DNA from: Stomorhina lunata
Taxonomy: Eukaryota > Arthropoda > Insecta > Diptera > Rhiniidae
Assembly (NCBI GenBank): GCA_933228675.1
Contig: OW121740.1
Location: 161,272,806 to 161,336,805 of the forward strand
DNA length: 64,000 bases
Direction: 5' to 3'
Below the pieces are notes generated by a model. That model had not been told where the DNA came from and did not search any database. It saw only the letters and a list, made by a program, of their open reading frames with translations. Below, in pieces: positions 1-10,610 of this stretch. A program made the translations under genes and the position numbers. Position 1 is the stretch's first letter; each line of letters opens with the position of its first letter.

Positions 1-555
1 TCTAAAATACAACTTAATACCAGAATCAAATAAACAGAATTTATTAATTATGTCATGCCATTAATGAAATTTTAATTATTCATTTAGTTCTCTTTTACAG
101 TCATTTACTTGGAAATATCCGAGTTAATGATTTACTGAACTGAACAAATAAATACCAAAATAACATAAAATAAATTTCAATAAAATACTTTTTTCTGTAT
201 TTTTTTCAAAAACCATGTCGTATTATATTTTTATAATAGCAATACTTATTCGAAGTGTTATTGATATTGACAGTTTCTGAGGGAATACTGAATAAATATT
301 TGTTTCGTACTTAATTTAAATTGTACTGTTGACACATTTAGGGCATTAAGTCAATTCTTTTATTTTTGGGGTATATAAAAATTATTTTGCTTTTTTGAAG
401 AAATTTAAAAATAGGCCTTTGTATGCAGATAAATAAATTAAAAAATCTGACATATCTTAAATTAAATATTCATTTTTCATTATTGTATCACTAATATATT
501 CTTTTCTTCTTTATCTTTTTAGGTTTGTTAATTAATTTATAATCAAATATTTTCT
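1..555. other. AT-rich unique sequence, no gene seen
   Basis: No open frame with coding character, no tandem repeat and no recognisable mobile element. It ends where the degenerate ATGTTGCT repeat block begins. Confidence 0.6.
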
Positions 556-696
556 ATATTTTGCTGTAAGTAACTTTTCTTAAGCAAATGTTGCTATAAA
601 TTCATCTCATCATTTCATATCTCAGTTTCTTGAGTCTCAGCTACTTTTCTACATGTAATAATACAGATACAAATTATAGTGCTTTACCAATATTTT

Positions 697-866
697 TTGT
701 ATACAAAAAGTTGCTTCACCTTCCAAAGCAACATGTTGCTATAATCCCAACAAATTTTCTATAGAAATAAGAAAATGTTCAGCAACATTATCTAATTTCT
801 ATAGAAAATTTATTGGGATTATAGCAACATGTTGCTTTAGAAGGTGAAGCAACTTGTTGTAAACAA
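697..866. repeat. Long inverted repeat (about 73 bp arms, 24 bp loop)
   Basis: Positions 708-769 pair with 794-855 with about two internal mismatches in 61 positions. The pairing continues outwards (697-707 with 856-866) with two more mismatches. Loop 770-793. The left arm alone recurs in diverged form near 1525-1600 and 2156-2230 without its partner. An RNA from either strand would form a long, nearly perfect stem. Confidence 0.85.
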
Positions 867-1197
867 TATCTACAACCGATGGTCTCAGTTGATTTTCTGT
901 TAAAAATGTTACATAAAGATATCAGAAACATTTCTAAGGATAATGTCGGTCTGGTGTGTTTCTATACAAACATATTTTATAGAAAATGTTGCTGAGTTCA
1001 TGTAAGCAATTTCTGTACATAAAGTGTTGCTTTGTTTCATTCTACTTATGAAAATGTTGCTTCAAATACAATATTGAATTGGTTTCAGAAACTTTTCGTA
1101 GAAAAATAATAATTTTTCGTGAAAATTTCGTTGTGGCTGTTTCAGTATCAACAAAAAATTTTACAGAGTCCCCTGCCATTATTTCCACAGAAAATGT

Positions 1198-2125
1198 TGC
1201 TGGAATCACCGACAGTCTATAGAAAATATATCTTTGATTTCAGTAACTTTTATAAGAAATTGTGGCTCATAAATTTTTTTTAAGAAAAAGCTGCTGAAAA
1301 CTTTTCATAGGAAAATGTTGGCTTTTATATCGACTTTTTCTTCTATGAAAAATTTTGTTCTGATCTTAGCGAAATTTTCTATATAAAATGTTACCTGAGT
1401 ATCATAAACTAAATGTTGCCTTAGTCTCAAAAACATTTTTATAGAAAACATGTTGCCAAGGTATCAGCTGATTTTCTGTAGATAACTATACAGATACAGG
1501 TTATAATGCTTCATCCATCTTTTTTGTATACAAAAAGTTGTTTCACCTTCCACAGCAACATGTTACTATAATCCCAACAAATTTTCTAGAGAAATTAGAA
1601 AATGTTGCTGGGATCACCGACAGTCTATAGAAAATATATCTTTGATTTCAGTAACTTTAAACAAAAATTGTGACTGCTTTTCAAAATTGTGAAAACTTTT
1701 CATTAATATTGTTTTTTTTTTCTTATATGAAAAATTATAAGTCGATCTTAGCGATATTTTCTATACATAAACATTTCTGAGAAAGTCTTAGAAAATGTTG
1801 CTTTGATTTGAGTAACATTTTTGTATAAATTGGGGATTTGGCTTCAAAAATAGTTTTTTTCGAAAATGTTTCTGAAAACATAGAAAGTGTTGTATTGGTT
1901 TTACACTGTTTTCATAGCAAAATAATATTTTTTCAGCGAAAATGTTGTTGTGGCTGTTTCAATATGTTGCTGGTATCACCGACGGCCTATAGAAAATATA
2001 TCTTTGATTTTAGTAACTTTTATAAGAAATTGTGGCATATACAATTTTTTTAAAAAATGTTGCTGAACATTTTTTATAGGAAAATTTTGGCTTTTATCTC
2101 AGCTTTTTCTTCTATGGAAATTTTT
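1198..2125 (+). repeat. Higher-order duplication (about 360-410 bp units, three copies)
   Basis: A segment starting with ATCACCGACAGTCTATAG and followed by ATATATCTTTGATTTCAGTA occurs at about 1201, 1609 and 1971. Offsets are about 408 and 362 bp. Copies one and three share the longest similarity, including the GTTGTGGCTGTTTCA lead-in at about 1130 and 1950. This shows segmental duplication superimposed on the short-motif repeat. Confidence 0.7.
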
Positions 2126-3897
2126 TTTTATATTTTATTTGTATATTTTATTTACTTTTGTATACAAAGAGTTGCTAGACTTTCCAAAGCAACATGTTGC
2201 TATAATCTCAACAAATTTGTTATAGAAATTAAGTGCAATTTTCTGCAGAAAATATTGGCTTTGTCCCTGAAAATTTTTCCCAAAAATTTAAATTTAGTCT
2301 TAGCAACTTTTAGTCTTAATATGTTTTCATAAAAGATGTTGCTTTTATCATACCAACATTTTTAGTGAAAAGAAAATGTTTTGTACCATATGTTGCTACA
2401 TTAGAAAATGTTGCTTAAGTCTTAGCAAAAAATGTTGCCACTATCTATAAAATTATTGACAGAAAATGTAGCTTTAGTCTTAGCAACATTTCTGTAAAAT
2501 ATTGCCTTTAGTCTCAATAACTTATTTAAAGGAAATGTTGCTTTTATCAAATTTTCATGTCTTTTGAAAGAAGAATATTTTTCCTAAGCCTTACAAAATA
2601 AAAATTCAGAAAATGTTCTATGCAATAAAAAATGTTTCTAAAGTCTCAACAGAAAATGTTACAGAAGAAAATATGCTTTAGTCTTAACAATATTTGCCAC
2701 TGTCACTTAAATTATTAACAGAAAATGTAGCTTTAGTCTTAGCAACATTTCTTTAAAATGTTGCCTTTAGTCTCAATAACTTGTTATAAGAAAAAGTTGC
2801 TTTAATCTTACCTTTATGTCTTTTGAAAAAAGAACATTTTTCCAAAGGCTTACAATTAAAAAAAATGTTGCTTCACTTTTAGAAAATGTTCTATGCTACA
2901 GTAAAAAATGTTGCTAAAGTTTCAACTGAAATGTTACAGAAGAAAATATGCTTTAGTCTTAGCGTACAATATTTGCCACTGTCTCTAAAATTATCAACAG
3001 AAAATGTATCTTTAGTCTTAGCAACATTTCTGTAAAATGTTGCCTTAAGTCTCAATAAATTGTCATACAAAAATTTTGATTTAATCTTATCTTGAAGTCT
3101 TTTGAAAGAATTTTTCCTAAGGCTTACAAATTTGTATGTATATTTTATGTTGCTTTGGTCTTAGCAACATTTTTTTTAATTTTTTTCTTATAGCAACATT
3201 TATAGATTATATTTCCTTAACCTTAGCAACATTCTATATTATATTCCTCTCTTTATCTTTAAACAGTTCCAATTTTCTGTAAACATTGTTGTTTTTTAAT
3301 CTCAACTAATTTTTTATAGAAAATGTTGCTACAGTGATATCAGAAAGTTTTTTTATATAAAATGTTGTTCCAGAAAATATTACTTTACTTTAACCTATTT
3401 CATTGCAATCATTTTTGATTCTGTCATAGCTTTAGACATCATATTTTGTTACTTTTGAAGAAAATGTCTTTTAACAACTTTTCATTAAAAAATGTTCTTT
3501 GGTATTTTCTGTAGAAAATGTAGTCTTGGCAACTTTTCACAAAAATATGTTCATAGAATATGTTGCTGTGGTGATGTCACCAAATTTTCTTAATAAAATG
3601 TTGCTACAGTTTTAAAACTAGCCAAATTTTCTCCCGAAGTACTATAGTGAGCTTAGAAACATTTCTTTAGAACTTCTTGCTAAGTATCTTAGCTAATTTG
3701 TTTTCTTTAGAAAATGTTGCTAACGTGATTTCAGCAAGATTTGAATTCAAATCGTTGCAAAAATGTTATGCTTTGATTTGGGTAACTTTTCTATAGTAAA
3801 ATTTGCTTAGATCTCAGCAACATGTTTGCAGAAAATGTTGCTTAGGTCTTAGCAACATGTTTTAAGAAAATATTGCTTGGTTTTAGCAACATTTTTT

Positions 3898-5284
3898 AAA
3901 ATCACATCTAGTAGTTATGTAAGTATACAAATTGATTTGGCCTACAGATTTTTTGTTTTGTACATTTTTGACATCTTTTTTGAAATTTCAATAAATTTGT
4001 TTCTAATTACTTTTTGTTAAATGTGTATAAACATATGCAAAAAAATATAAAAAAAATTTGTTTAAATTATAATGGTTTTCATATTTATATATAAATTTAT
4101 TTCAATTTATATAATTTTTTTTTGAAACAAGAAAAAACTTTTAAATTGTTTTTCTTAAACACAAAATAATGGAAATTGTTACTTTTTTTTTCTTGGAAAA
4201 AATAAATTAGAAAGAAAACAAATTAAACATTTTTTTATAATTTAAAAATTGTATTTCAAGAAAACTATTTTTTGTTGTTTGTTTGGATTTGTTGTTTCTA
4301 TTTTTCTGAAGCTTTTATACATTTGCTCTGCAACTTATTTTGAAAATGACTTAATTAACTTGTTTTAAAAGAAAACCTCAAGTCGAGAACCGGGTTCTTA
4401 TTATTTTTGTTCAAAAGAAATAAACAAATAAACGAGAAATAAATGAATGAATGGATGAGAAAAATAAAGAATTTAAATAATTATTTTTTTATTTAGTTAC
4501 AACATGAAGAGGAGAACGAATATTTTCTTTTATTCCACTTTTAGTTTTTCCACTCGTTTTTCTTGTTGTTGTTGCTAAAAAGAAAAGTTTTTTAGATTTT
4601 CATCTTCAGCGTTTACAACATCATGATGTTCTTTCTTTATAATGGGTTTCTTGTTTTTTTTTTTATTTTTCGATTTTATTTTTGTTTCTGTTTCGGTTTT
4701 TCCTTGACTATAATTACTTGGTTACATTAAATACGTCTTTTGCCTTGTTGGCTGCCTTCTTAACTGACTGGTTGGCTGGCTGGCTAAGAGGATGGATGCA
4801 TAGATGGATGTTCTTTCAGCAACATCAACATCATCATCAACAATAATAATTATAATAACCCAACATACAATGCTCATGGTCAATGGCCTCGCAAGGCATT
4901 ACACTTTTAATACCAGAACAACAACAAAAGTAACAATGACAACGTCATAAACTTTAAAAGCAGCAGCAGCAAAACATACAAATACACACAAACTCACCAA
5001 CAACCAAAATTAATTCCTAAGAAAATGTCTTTGAATGCGAATACATACAAGACAGAAAATCCCAGTCAACAACATTTTTTTTTTGTCGTCTGTCTGTCAG
5101 TTAGTTGGTCGAGGAAAGTAGACAACATAAAGATGGATTTTGATCTAATCTGCTTTCATGGTCTTTTCTGGTTGTTTTACTTGTTCATTGTCAATTTGTT
5201 GTGTTTTAAACAAAATTTGTGTAATTTTCTTACATTGTCATAATTTTACCGGCTTTTTGATGGTCCAGAGGGAAAAAAATTTCT
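3898..5284. other. AT-rich intergenic DNA with simple-sequence patches, no gene seen
   Basis: Contains poly-T and poly-A runs, a GGCTGGCTGGCT / GGATGGATG patch near 4770-4810, CAT/ATCA-rich sequence near 4820-4860 and a short AGC run near 4963. The open frame at 5025-5243 has low-complexity composition and no recognisable domain, so it is not called. Confidence 0.55.
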
Positions 5285-5369
5285 TTGAAAATTTTACTAA
5301 AAAAATTGTTATGAGAAAAACCTTTTAGACAAAAGATATTCTATGAAAATTTGTTATACTATAGAACTT

Positions 5370-5545
5370 TTTTCTAATAATGTTGCTGATATCAAAACCA
5401 CACTTTGGTATTTTGTGTTGCTGAGATAAGGGCAACATTATCTGCCGAAATGTAGCTGTGACAAAAGATAAATTAAATGTGGAAAAGTTGCTAAGACTAA
5501 AGCAACATTTTATTACACAAGTTGTTGAGACAACGTTTTCTAGAC
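5370..5545 (-). repeat. Inverted fragment of the ATGTTGCT repeat family
   Basis: Positions 5483-5510 read AAAAGTTGCTAAGACTAAAG then CAACATTT, the reverse complement of the typical unit of the 0.57-3.9 kb block. Neighbouring GTTGCT and GCAACATT motifs extend the similarity. It joins directly to the 28-30 bp AT array. Confidence 0.6.
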
Positions 5546-6337
5546 AAATTTTATATGAAAAATTAAATTCTATATACAAATTTTATATGATTCTATATTA
5601 AAAATGTGTCTATGAAAAAATTTTGACATACAAAATTTTGATATAAAAAATTTTCTATAAACATTTTTATTTGAGAAATTTGCTATAAAAATTTTTTATA
5701 AAAAATTTTCTGTAGAAATTTTTATGTCAAAAGTTTTCTATGCAAATTTTTATATGAAAAAATTTTTTTTTATATGAAAAATTTTCTATAAAAAATTTTT
5801 ATATGAAAAATTTTCTATAAAAAATTTTTATATGAAAAATTTTATATAAAAAATTTTTATATGAAAAATTTTCTATAAAAAATTTTTATATGAAAAATTT
5901 TCTATAACAAATTTTTATATAAAAAATTTTCTACAAAAAATTTTTATATGAAAAATTTTCTATAAAAAATTTTTATATGAAAAATTTTCTATAAAAAATT
6001 TTCATACGAAAAATTTTGTATAAAAAATTTGTATATGAAAAATTTTCTATAAAAAATTTTCTACAAAAAATTTTCTGTAAAGAATTTTTATATGAAAAAT
6101 TTTCTATAAAAAATTTTTCTATAAAAAGTGTTTATATGAAAATTTCCTACAAAAAATTGTATATGAAAATGTTTCTATAAAAAAGTTTTAGATGCAAAAC
6201 TTTCTGTAAAAATTTTTATATGAAATATTTTCTATAAATATTTTTATATGTAAAATTTTCTATAAAAATTTTCTATTTAAATTCTTATATGAAAAAGGGT
6301 TTTTCAAAAATTTTGGGACGTCAAACATTTAATTAAT

Positions 6338-6590
6338 AAGTTTTACTGTAGTGTATTGCACTAAGATCCCAATTTATTTTTATTATTTATTATTGTAATA
6401 AAAAGTTTTTTCATAAAACCAAAAAATGTTGGTTGGGAAACCTTTCCTCAACGCGTTTCGATGGTTGATTAGGCTATCTCTTCAGGAGGATTATCCTTTA
6501 TTCTAGGCAGAACAAAATCCGCACATTATATCTTATTTGAGGAACAGAATAAATACGAATTATTATTGTTTCCAACGAATATCAACATAA
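6338..6590 (-). repeat. Dispersed repeat carrying a hammerhead ribozyme core (copy 1)
   Basis: A 253 bp non-satellite segment inside the AT array, sharing blocks with a second copy at 7196-7390. Shared blocks include GTGTATTGCACTAAGATCCC, ATCTTATTTGAGG and ACAGAATAAATACGAATTAT. On the minus strand it contains a hammerhead-type core (see 6446-6489). Hammerhead motifs are known in the terminal repeats of Penelope-like elements and in small non-autonomous retroelements, so this may be such a terminus. That is inference; no reverse transcriptase is visible here. Confidence 0.6.
6446..6489 (-). ncRNA. Candidate type I hammerhead self-cleaving ribozyme
   Basis: Read 5' to 3' on the minus strand: stem I 5' arm CCTC (6489-6486); core CTGAAGA (6485-6479), fitting CUGANGA; stem II GAT/ATC (6478-6476 with 6462-6460), with one mismatch and then a further G-C pair; core GAAA (6459-6456); a very short stem III AC/GT inside the palindrome ACGCGT (6456-6451); cleavage-site nucleotide U (6450); stem I 3' arm GAGG (6449-6446), fully complementary to CCTC. 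All invariant core positions are present. Short palindromic stem III is usual in retroelement hammerheads, which are thought to act as dimers. Stem II is weak, so activity is uncertain. Predicted cleavage is between 6450 and 6449. Confidence 0.55.
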
Positions 6591-7195
6591 TATCAATTTT
6601 TATAAAAATTTTCTATAAAAATTTGTATATAAAAAATTGTATATTAAGATTTTTTTATATAAAAAATTGGACATAAAATTTTTTTATATGAAAAACTTTC
6701 TTTAAAAATTTTTACATAAAAAATTTTTAAAAAAAATCTTTATATCAAAAATTGAAAAATTTTCCTTAAAAATTTTTATATGAATTTTTTTTTTTTAAAT
6801 GTTTATATGAAAAATTTTGTATTAAAATTATATTTTCTATAAAAATTTTTATATGAAAATTTTTCAATAAAAATTTGTATGTCAAAAATTTTCTATAAAA
6901 ATTTGTATATGAAAAATTTTCTGCAAAAATTTTTATATGAAAAATTTTCTATAAAAATTTTACTATGAAAAATTTTCTTTAAAAATTTGTATATGACAAA
7001 CTTTCTATAAAAATTTGTATATGAAAAATTTTCTATAAAAAATTTTTATTTAAAAAATTTTCTATAAAAATTTTTTATATGAAAAATTCCCTAAAATTTG
7101 TATATGAAAAAATTTTCCTTAAAAATTGTTATATGAAAAATTTTTTATATGAATTTTACATGAAAAAATTTTTTTATATGAAAAATTTTCTTAAA

Positions 7196-7390
7196 AAGTT
7201 TTACTATAGTGTATTGCACTAAGATCCCAATTTATTACAATTATTTATTATTGATAAAAAAATGTTTCCTCGACGCAATTCTATGGTTGGTTGGAATTAT
7301 CTCTTATTCTAGAAAGAGCGAAAAACACTTATATCTTATTTGAGGGACAGAATAAATACGAATTATTGTGTCCAACATATATCAACATAA
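7196..7390 (-). repeat. Dispersed repeat, copy 2, with decayed hammerhead core
   Basis: Diverged copy of 6338-6590 in the same orientation, about 858 bp downstream. It lacks about 38 bp corresponding to roughly 6408-6445. The ribozyme core is broken: the CTGAAGA and GAAAC positions are substituted (GAAAC reads GAATT on the minus strand), so no self-cleavage is expected. It is embedded in the same AT array. Confidence 0.6.
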
Positions 7391-7735
7391 AGCTATGATT
7401 ATCATGTGGACAGAAACGCACAACATTTTTCTATAAAATTTTTTTATTAAAAATTTGTATATGAAAAATTTTCTAAAAATTTGTATATAAAAAATTTTTT
7501 ATAAACATTTTTAAAAAAAAATTTATAGAAAACAAAAACATACAACATTTTTGCATAAAAATTTTTATATGAAAAATTTTCTACAAAAATTTTTATATGA
7601 AACATTTTCTATAAAAATTTTTATATGAAAAATTTTCTATAAAAATTTTTATATGAAAAATTTTCTATAAAAAATTTTTATATGAAAAATTTTCTTTATA
7701 AAATATTTTCTGTAAAAAATATTTATAGGAAGAAA

Positions 7736-9015
7736 TAAAAAAATTGCAAAAACTTTGGTCTTAATGTAAATTGCTTATTGACCTGCCCTCGTATATAAGA
7801 TTTAACGAGAAATTCTGGTCCTTTCTCTTGGCCTTCACAGGCCAACCATTAAGCCATTAAAATTACATTTTCAATAATTCAAGCTACAGTCGCATAACAA
7901 CTAAATACCTCAATGTGGGTTACACTTACAGTCTTTAAGTTACAAGTGGGTGAAAGATGCAGTTATTCCGTGTATCAGCCATTAACGTCTCAACATCATG
8001 TGGGAGGAGGACATTAAAAAGAAATTGTAAATTTTAAAAATAACTACAAAACAATTGTTTGTAAACCATAAATATCAGGCAGAGCAACAAACAGCAGCTG
8101 GGAAATATTTTCATTTGTTGTAAAATCGGAAAAAATTACAACAATTTCTATTATTGAAATCGTGCGGAAATGTTCTGTGAAATACACTTTTCAATGGAAA
8201 CAAGTGAATTGTAAAAAGAAAAGAAAAAAAAATGGCAGTAAAACTGAATTTCCTCTTTTAGTTAAATGACATACGACATTTGTGGCTTTTTTGTTTAAAG
8301 CGACTGAAAATAACTAATGATATTTTAGTTAAATACATAAATAGAAACCTCTTAAGAAAAGCTATAAATCCTAAAGTTTACCCCAACATCAATAAAATAT
8401 AAAACAAAAATTTTTGAAGTTGTACTAAAATGCAGCTTCATCATTATATTAAACCACTTTTTCCACTAGTCGAGTTGAAAACATTTACGGAATTCACATT
8501 AAATGTGGTATCATGTCATATGTTAAAAACTCATAGAAATTTAGAAAAATTTTAAAGTTCTCAACCAATCAAAACGATTTAGAAAAAACTTGTAGTAAGC
8601 TTACTAACATATGTAAGCAAGCCGTAAGCTTAGAAAAGTGTTGTCAATACCATTATAAAAGGCTTGGTAAAAATAGTTTAATAATGACAACTGAGCCCTT
8701 ATGATCAGGAGTAGGCAGCCCATACCACCAGTAGCCAATGAATTTTATGTAATTTTCGTAAATTCCACGATCATTAAAAAAAACTCGTGAAAATGAGTAT
8801 TAAAATTATTCAGTTGGAATTTGTTAACGAAAATACAAAAAAAAAAAATAGACAAACAAGTCAAAATCCAATTTATAGCAACAAAATACATGGTTCGAGA
8901 GAACAAAGAAATATAATCTCGAACATTGTTGCCACGACGCTATTATCTTTGTGAACATTGGGAATGTTTTTGTAAATTTTGGGTACATTTTTCAAAACAG
9001 AAATAAATTCTTATA
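7736..9015. other. Unique AT-rich spacer, no gene seen
   Basis: Mixed-composition sequence without tandem structure or a supported open frame. It ends at the TA target site of the mariner-type transposon. Confidence 0.55.
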
Positions 9016-9044
9016 ATGGGTGTTTTTTTAGAGGTATAGAACTT
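9016..9044 (+). repeat. Left terminal inverted repeat of the mariner-type element
   Basis: Reads GGGTGTTTTTTT then GAGGTATAGAACTT. It matches the reverse complement of 10299-10328 apart from the outermost two bases and one internal indel/substitution. Confidence 0.85.
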
Positions 9045-9120
9045 CGAATTGAAATAAAACACAAGAAAATCGTTTTAGTGTCCATCAATTTGGCTGTATT
9101 GGAAGGATAATTTTATGCCA

Positions 9121-10216
9121 TTAATGTTTAAATATGATTTCGGGCATGTGGCCGCCGCGGCTGGCTCGAATAAAGCCAATTCTACAGGTCCAATTTTCAA
9201 CTACTTTTTCGAGCATATGGGGCCGTATGTTGGCAATAACGCCACGAATGTTGGCTTCCAAGTCCCCTAACGTTTCTGGTTTGTTGGCGTAGACGAGCGA
9301 CTTCACATATCCCCAAAGAAAATAATCCAGTGGTGTCAAATCGCACGATCTTGGTGGCCAATTGACAGGTCCATTCCGCGAAATTATGCGCTCATCGAAT
9401 GTTTCCTTCAATAAATCAATTGTGACGTGCGCTGTGTGGCATGTAGCGCCGTCTTGTTGGAACCACAACTCATCCACATTCATGCCATCCAATTGGGGAA
9501 CAAAATAGTCGGTTATCATGGCTCTATACCGGTCTCCATTTATGGTAACTGACTCTCCAGCATTATTTCGGAAGAAGTATGGCCCAATGACTCCACCAGC
9601 CCATAGAGCACACCAAACAGTCAGTTTTTGTGGATGTAATGGCGTCTCAAGGGTCTCATGTGGATTTTCTTCACTCCAAATGCGGCAATTTTGCTTGTTG
9701 ACGTAGCCATTCAACCAAAAATGAGCCTCATCACAGAACAAAATTTTGCGATGAAAATCAGCATCGAGATCAATCTCATTTTCGGCCCATACACCAAAAT
9801 CACGACGCATTGCATGGTCTCGCGGCTTTAATTCTTGCACAAGCTGGATCTTGTAAGGTCGCAAGCCATGATCTTTGCGCAAAATCTTCCATAAAGTTGA
9901 TGGACAAAGCTCCAATTGCTGTGCACGGTGGCGAATCGATTCATTCGGGTCCTCTTCAACACTTTGCTCTACAGCGCGCTGTAGCGGCAATTGTTTCTTC
10001 GGTGCGCACTGTTCGACGTCGCTGCGGATGCGTATTATCACATAGAGTAAATGTAGTGCGAAAACGATCAATGGTTAACCGAATTAATTGCTCTGATGGA
10101 CGATTATGTCGACCATAAAATGGACGGAGCTTGCGGTAAACTTCGCGAACTGAACCATTATTTTCGAAATAAATTTGCACGATTTGCAAGCGTTGTTCTT
10201 TTGTCAACCTGTTCAT
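9121..10216 (-). pseudogene. Tc1/mariner-type transposase (DDD, DUF4817-like N-terminus), frameshifted
   Basis: Cut-and-paste transposase that would bind the element ends and catalyse excision and integration. The likely start is the ATG at 10216-10214 (MNRLTKEQRLQIVQIYF), which opens an N-terminal helix-turn-helix region of the kind annotated as DUF4817. The frame runs to about 9985, then is lost near a 16 bp perfect palindrome at 9969-9984. Coding resumes in another frame from the QSVEEDPNESIRHRA segment to the stop at 9121-9123. The catalytic core has FCDEAHF (D codon 9732-9730), WFQQDGA (D 9453-9451) and RSCDLTPLDYF (D 9342-9340), with 36 residues between the last two aspartates. All three are intact. 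Apart from the one frame break, no in-frame stop is seen. Plus-strand open frames here are shadows. Confidence 0.88.
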
Positions 10217-10298
10217 GATGAAATGGCAAACCAAACTAAATATTAATCACTTGACAGCTGACAAAATGGCCGCCAGTTAAAAAAGTGATGCCAACTTA

Positions 10299-10328
10299 AA
10301 GTTCTATACCTCAATAAAAAACACCCGA
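10299..10328 (-). repeat. Right terminal inverted repeat of the mariner-type element
   Basis: Plus strand reads AAGTTCTATACCTC followed by an A-rich stretch and ACACCC, the inverse of the left end. It is followed by GA and the TA target duplicate. Confidence 0.85.
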
Positions 10329-10384
10329 TATTAAACAATTTTAGATTTTTATATTTTTTTGGATATTTTCGATCCGATTTTATA

Positions 10385-10610
10385 GAAAGATTTTTAATAA
10401 TAATTTTTGGAAAATTTTTCGATAAAAATATTTTTCTGTAAAAATGTTCGATAAAAATATTATTACATCCAAAAATTTTCAAATCTTCTATGGAAAAATT
10501 TTTGATAAGAAAATTTTCTATAAAAAAATTTTTGATAAAAAAATTTTCTATAGAAAAATTTTTGATAAAAAAAATTTCTATAGAAAATTTTTTTATAAAA
10601 ATATTTAAAA
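10385..10610 (+). repeat. Short AT array of the 31 bp CTATAGAAAAATTTT type
   Basis: Several units alternate TTCTATAGAAAAATTTT and TGATAAAAAAA. This is the same design as the large array at 51.9-53.6 kb, with TGATAA in place of CGATAA. Minus-strand open frames here only read the repeat. Confidence 0.7.

Larger units (their letters stand above)
570..3897 (+). repeat. Degenerate tandem repeat block built on ATGTTGCT / AGCAACAT
   Basis: The motifs AAAATGTTGCT, TTTAGTCTTAGCAAC and AACATTTT recur dozens of times at irregular 25-60 bp spacing, with many substitutions and indels. Monomers are themselves loosely dyad-symmetric, since GTTGCT and AGCAAC are reverse complements, so the transcript could fold extensively. 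The block is old and decayed compared with the arrays farther right. Short open frames inside it (for example 1838-2053 and 2057-2332) have no coding character. It grades into unique AT-rich DNA near 3.9 kb, and a fragment in the opposite orientation lies at 5.37-5.55 kb. Confidence 0.8.
5546..7735 (+). repeat. AT minisatellite array, 28-30 bp unit, plus orientation
   Basis: The unit alternates ATATGAAAAATTTTCTATA and AAAAATTTTT blocks. Homogeneity is best at 5790-6000 and 7560-7690; elsewhere the units are degenerate. The unit is a near-dyad centred on CTATA(G). Orientation can still be read because the plus form carries TATATGAAAAAT. Two copies of a non-satellite dispersed repeat interrupt it (6338-6590 and 7196-7390). 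The same family recurs at 11.8-14.2, 38.7-39.96, 43.5-45.9 and 47.9-50.8 kb in this orientation, and at 15.7-18.0, 19.4-21.0, 22.4-22.9 and 39.97-42.0 kb in the opposite one. Confidence 0.85.
9016..10328 (-). mobile_element. Full-length Tc1/mariner-superfamily transposon, transposase frameshifted
   Basis: The element is 1313 bp between TA dinucleotides (9014-9015 and 10329-10330), the target site expected for this superfamily. The ends carry matching inverted repeats of about 29-30 bp. One transposase gene fills the minus strand. GC content is clearly higher than in the surrounding repeats. Size, TA duplication and a single DDD transposase all fit a Tc1/mariner element. Both ends and nearly all of the reading frame survive, so the insertion looks fairly recent, but the frame is broken once, making this copy non-autonomous. 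Confidence 0.9.

Noticed and set aside
1838..2332. Two short open frames in the ATGTTGCT block
   Set aside because: F-, L- and K-rich products of decayed repeat sequence without any domain.
9518..10118. Plus-strand open frames over the transposon
   Set aside because: Antisense shadows of the transposase gene, which has clear domain motifs on the minus strand.
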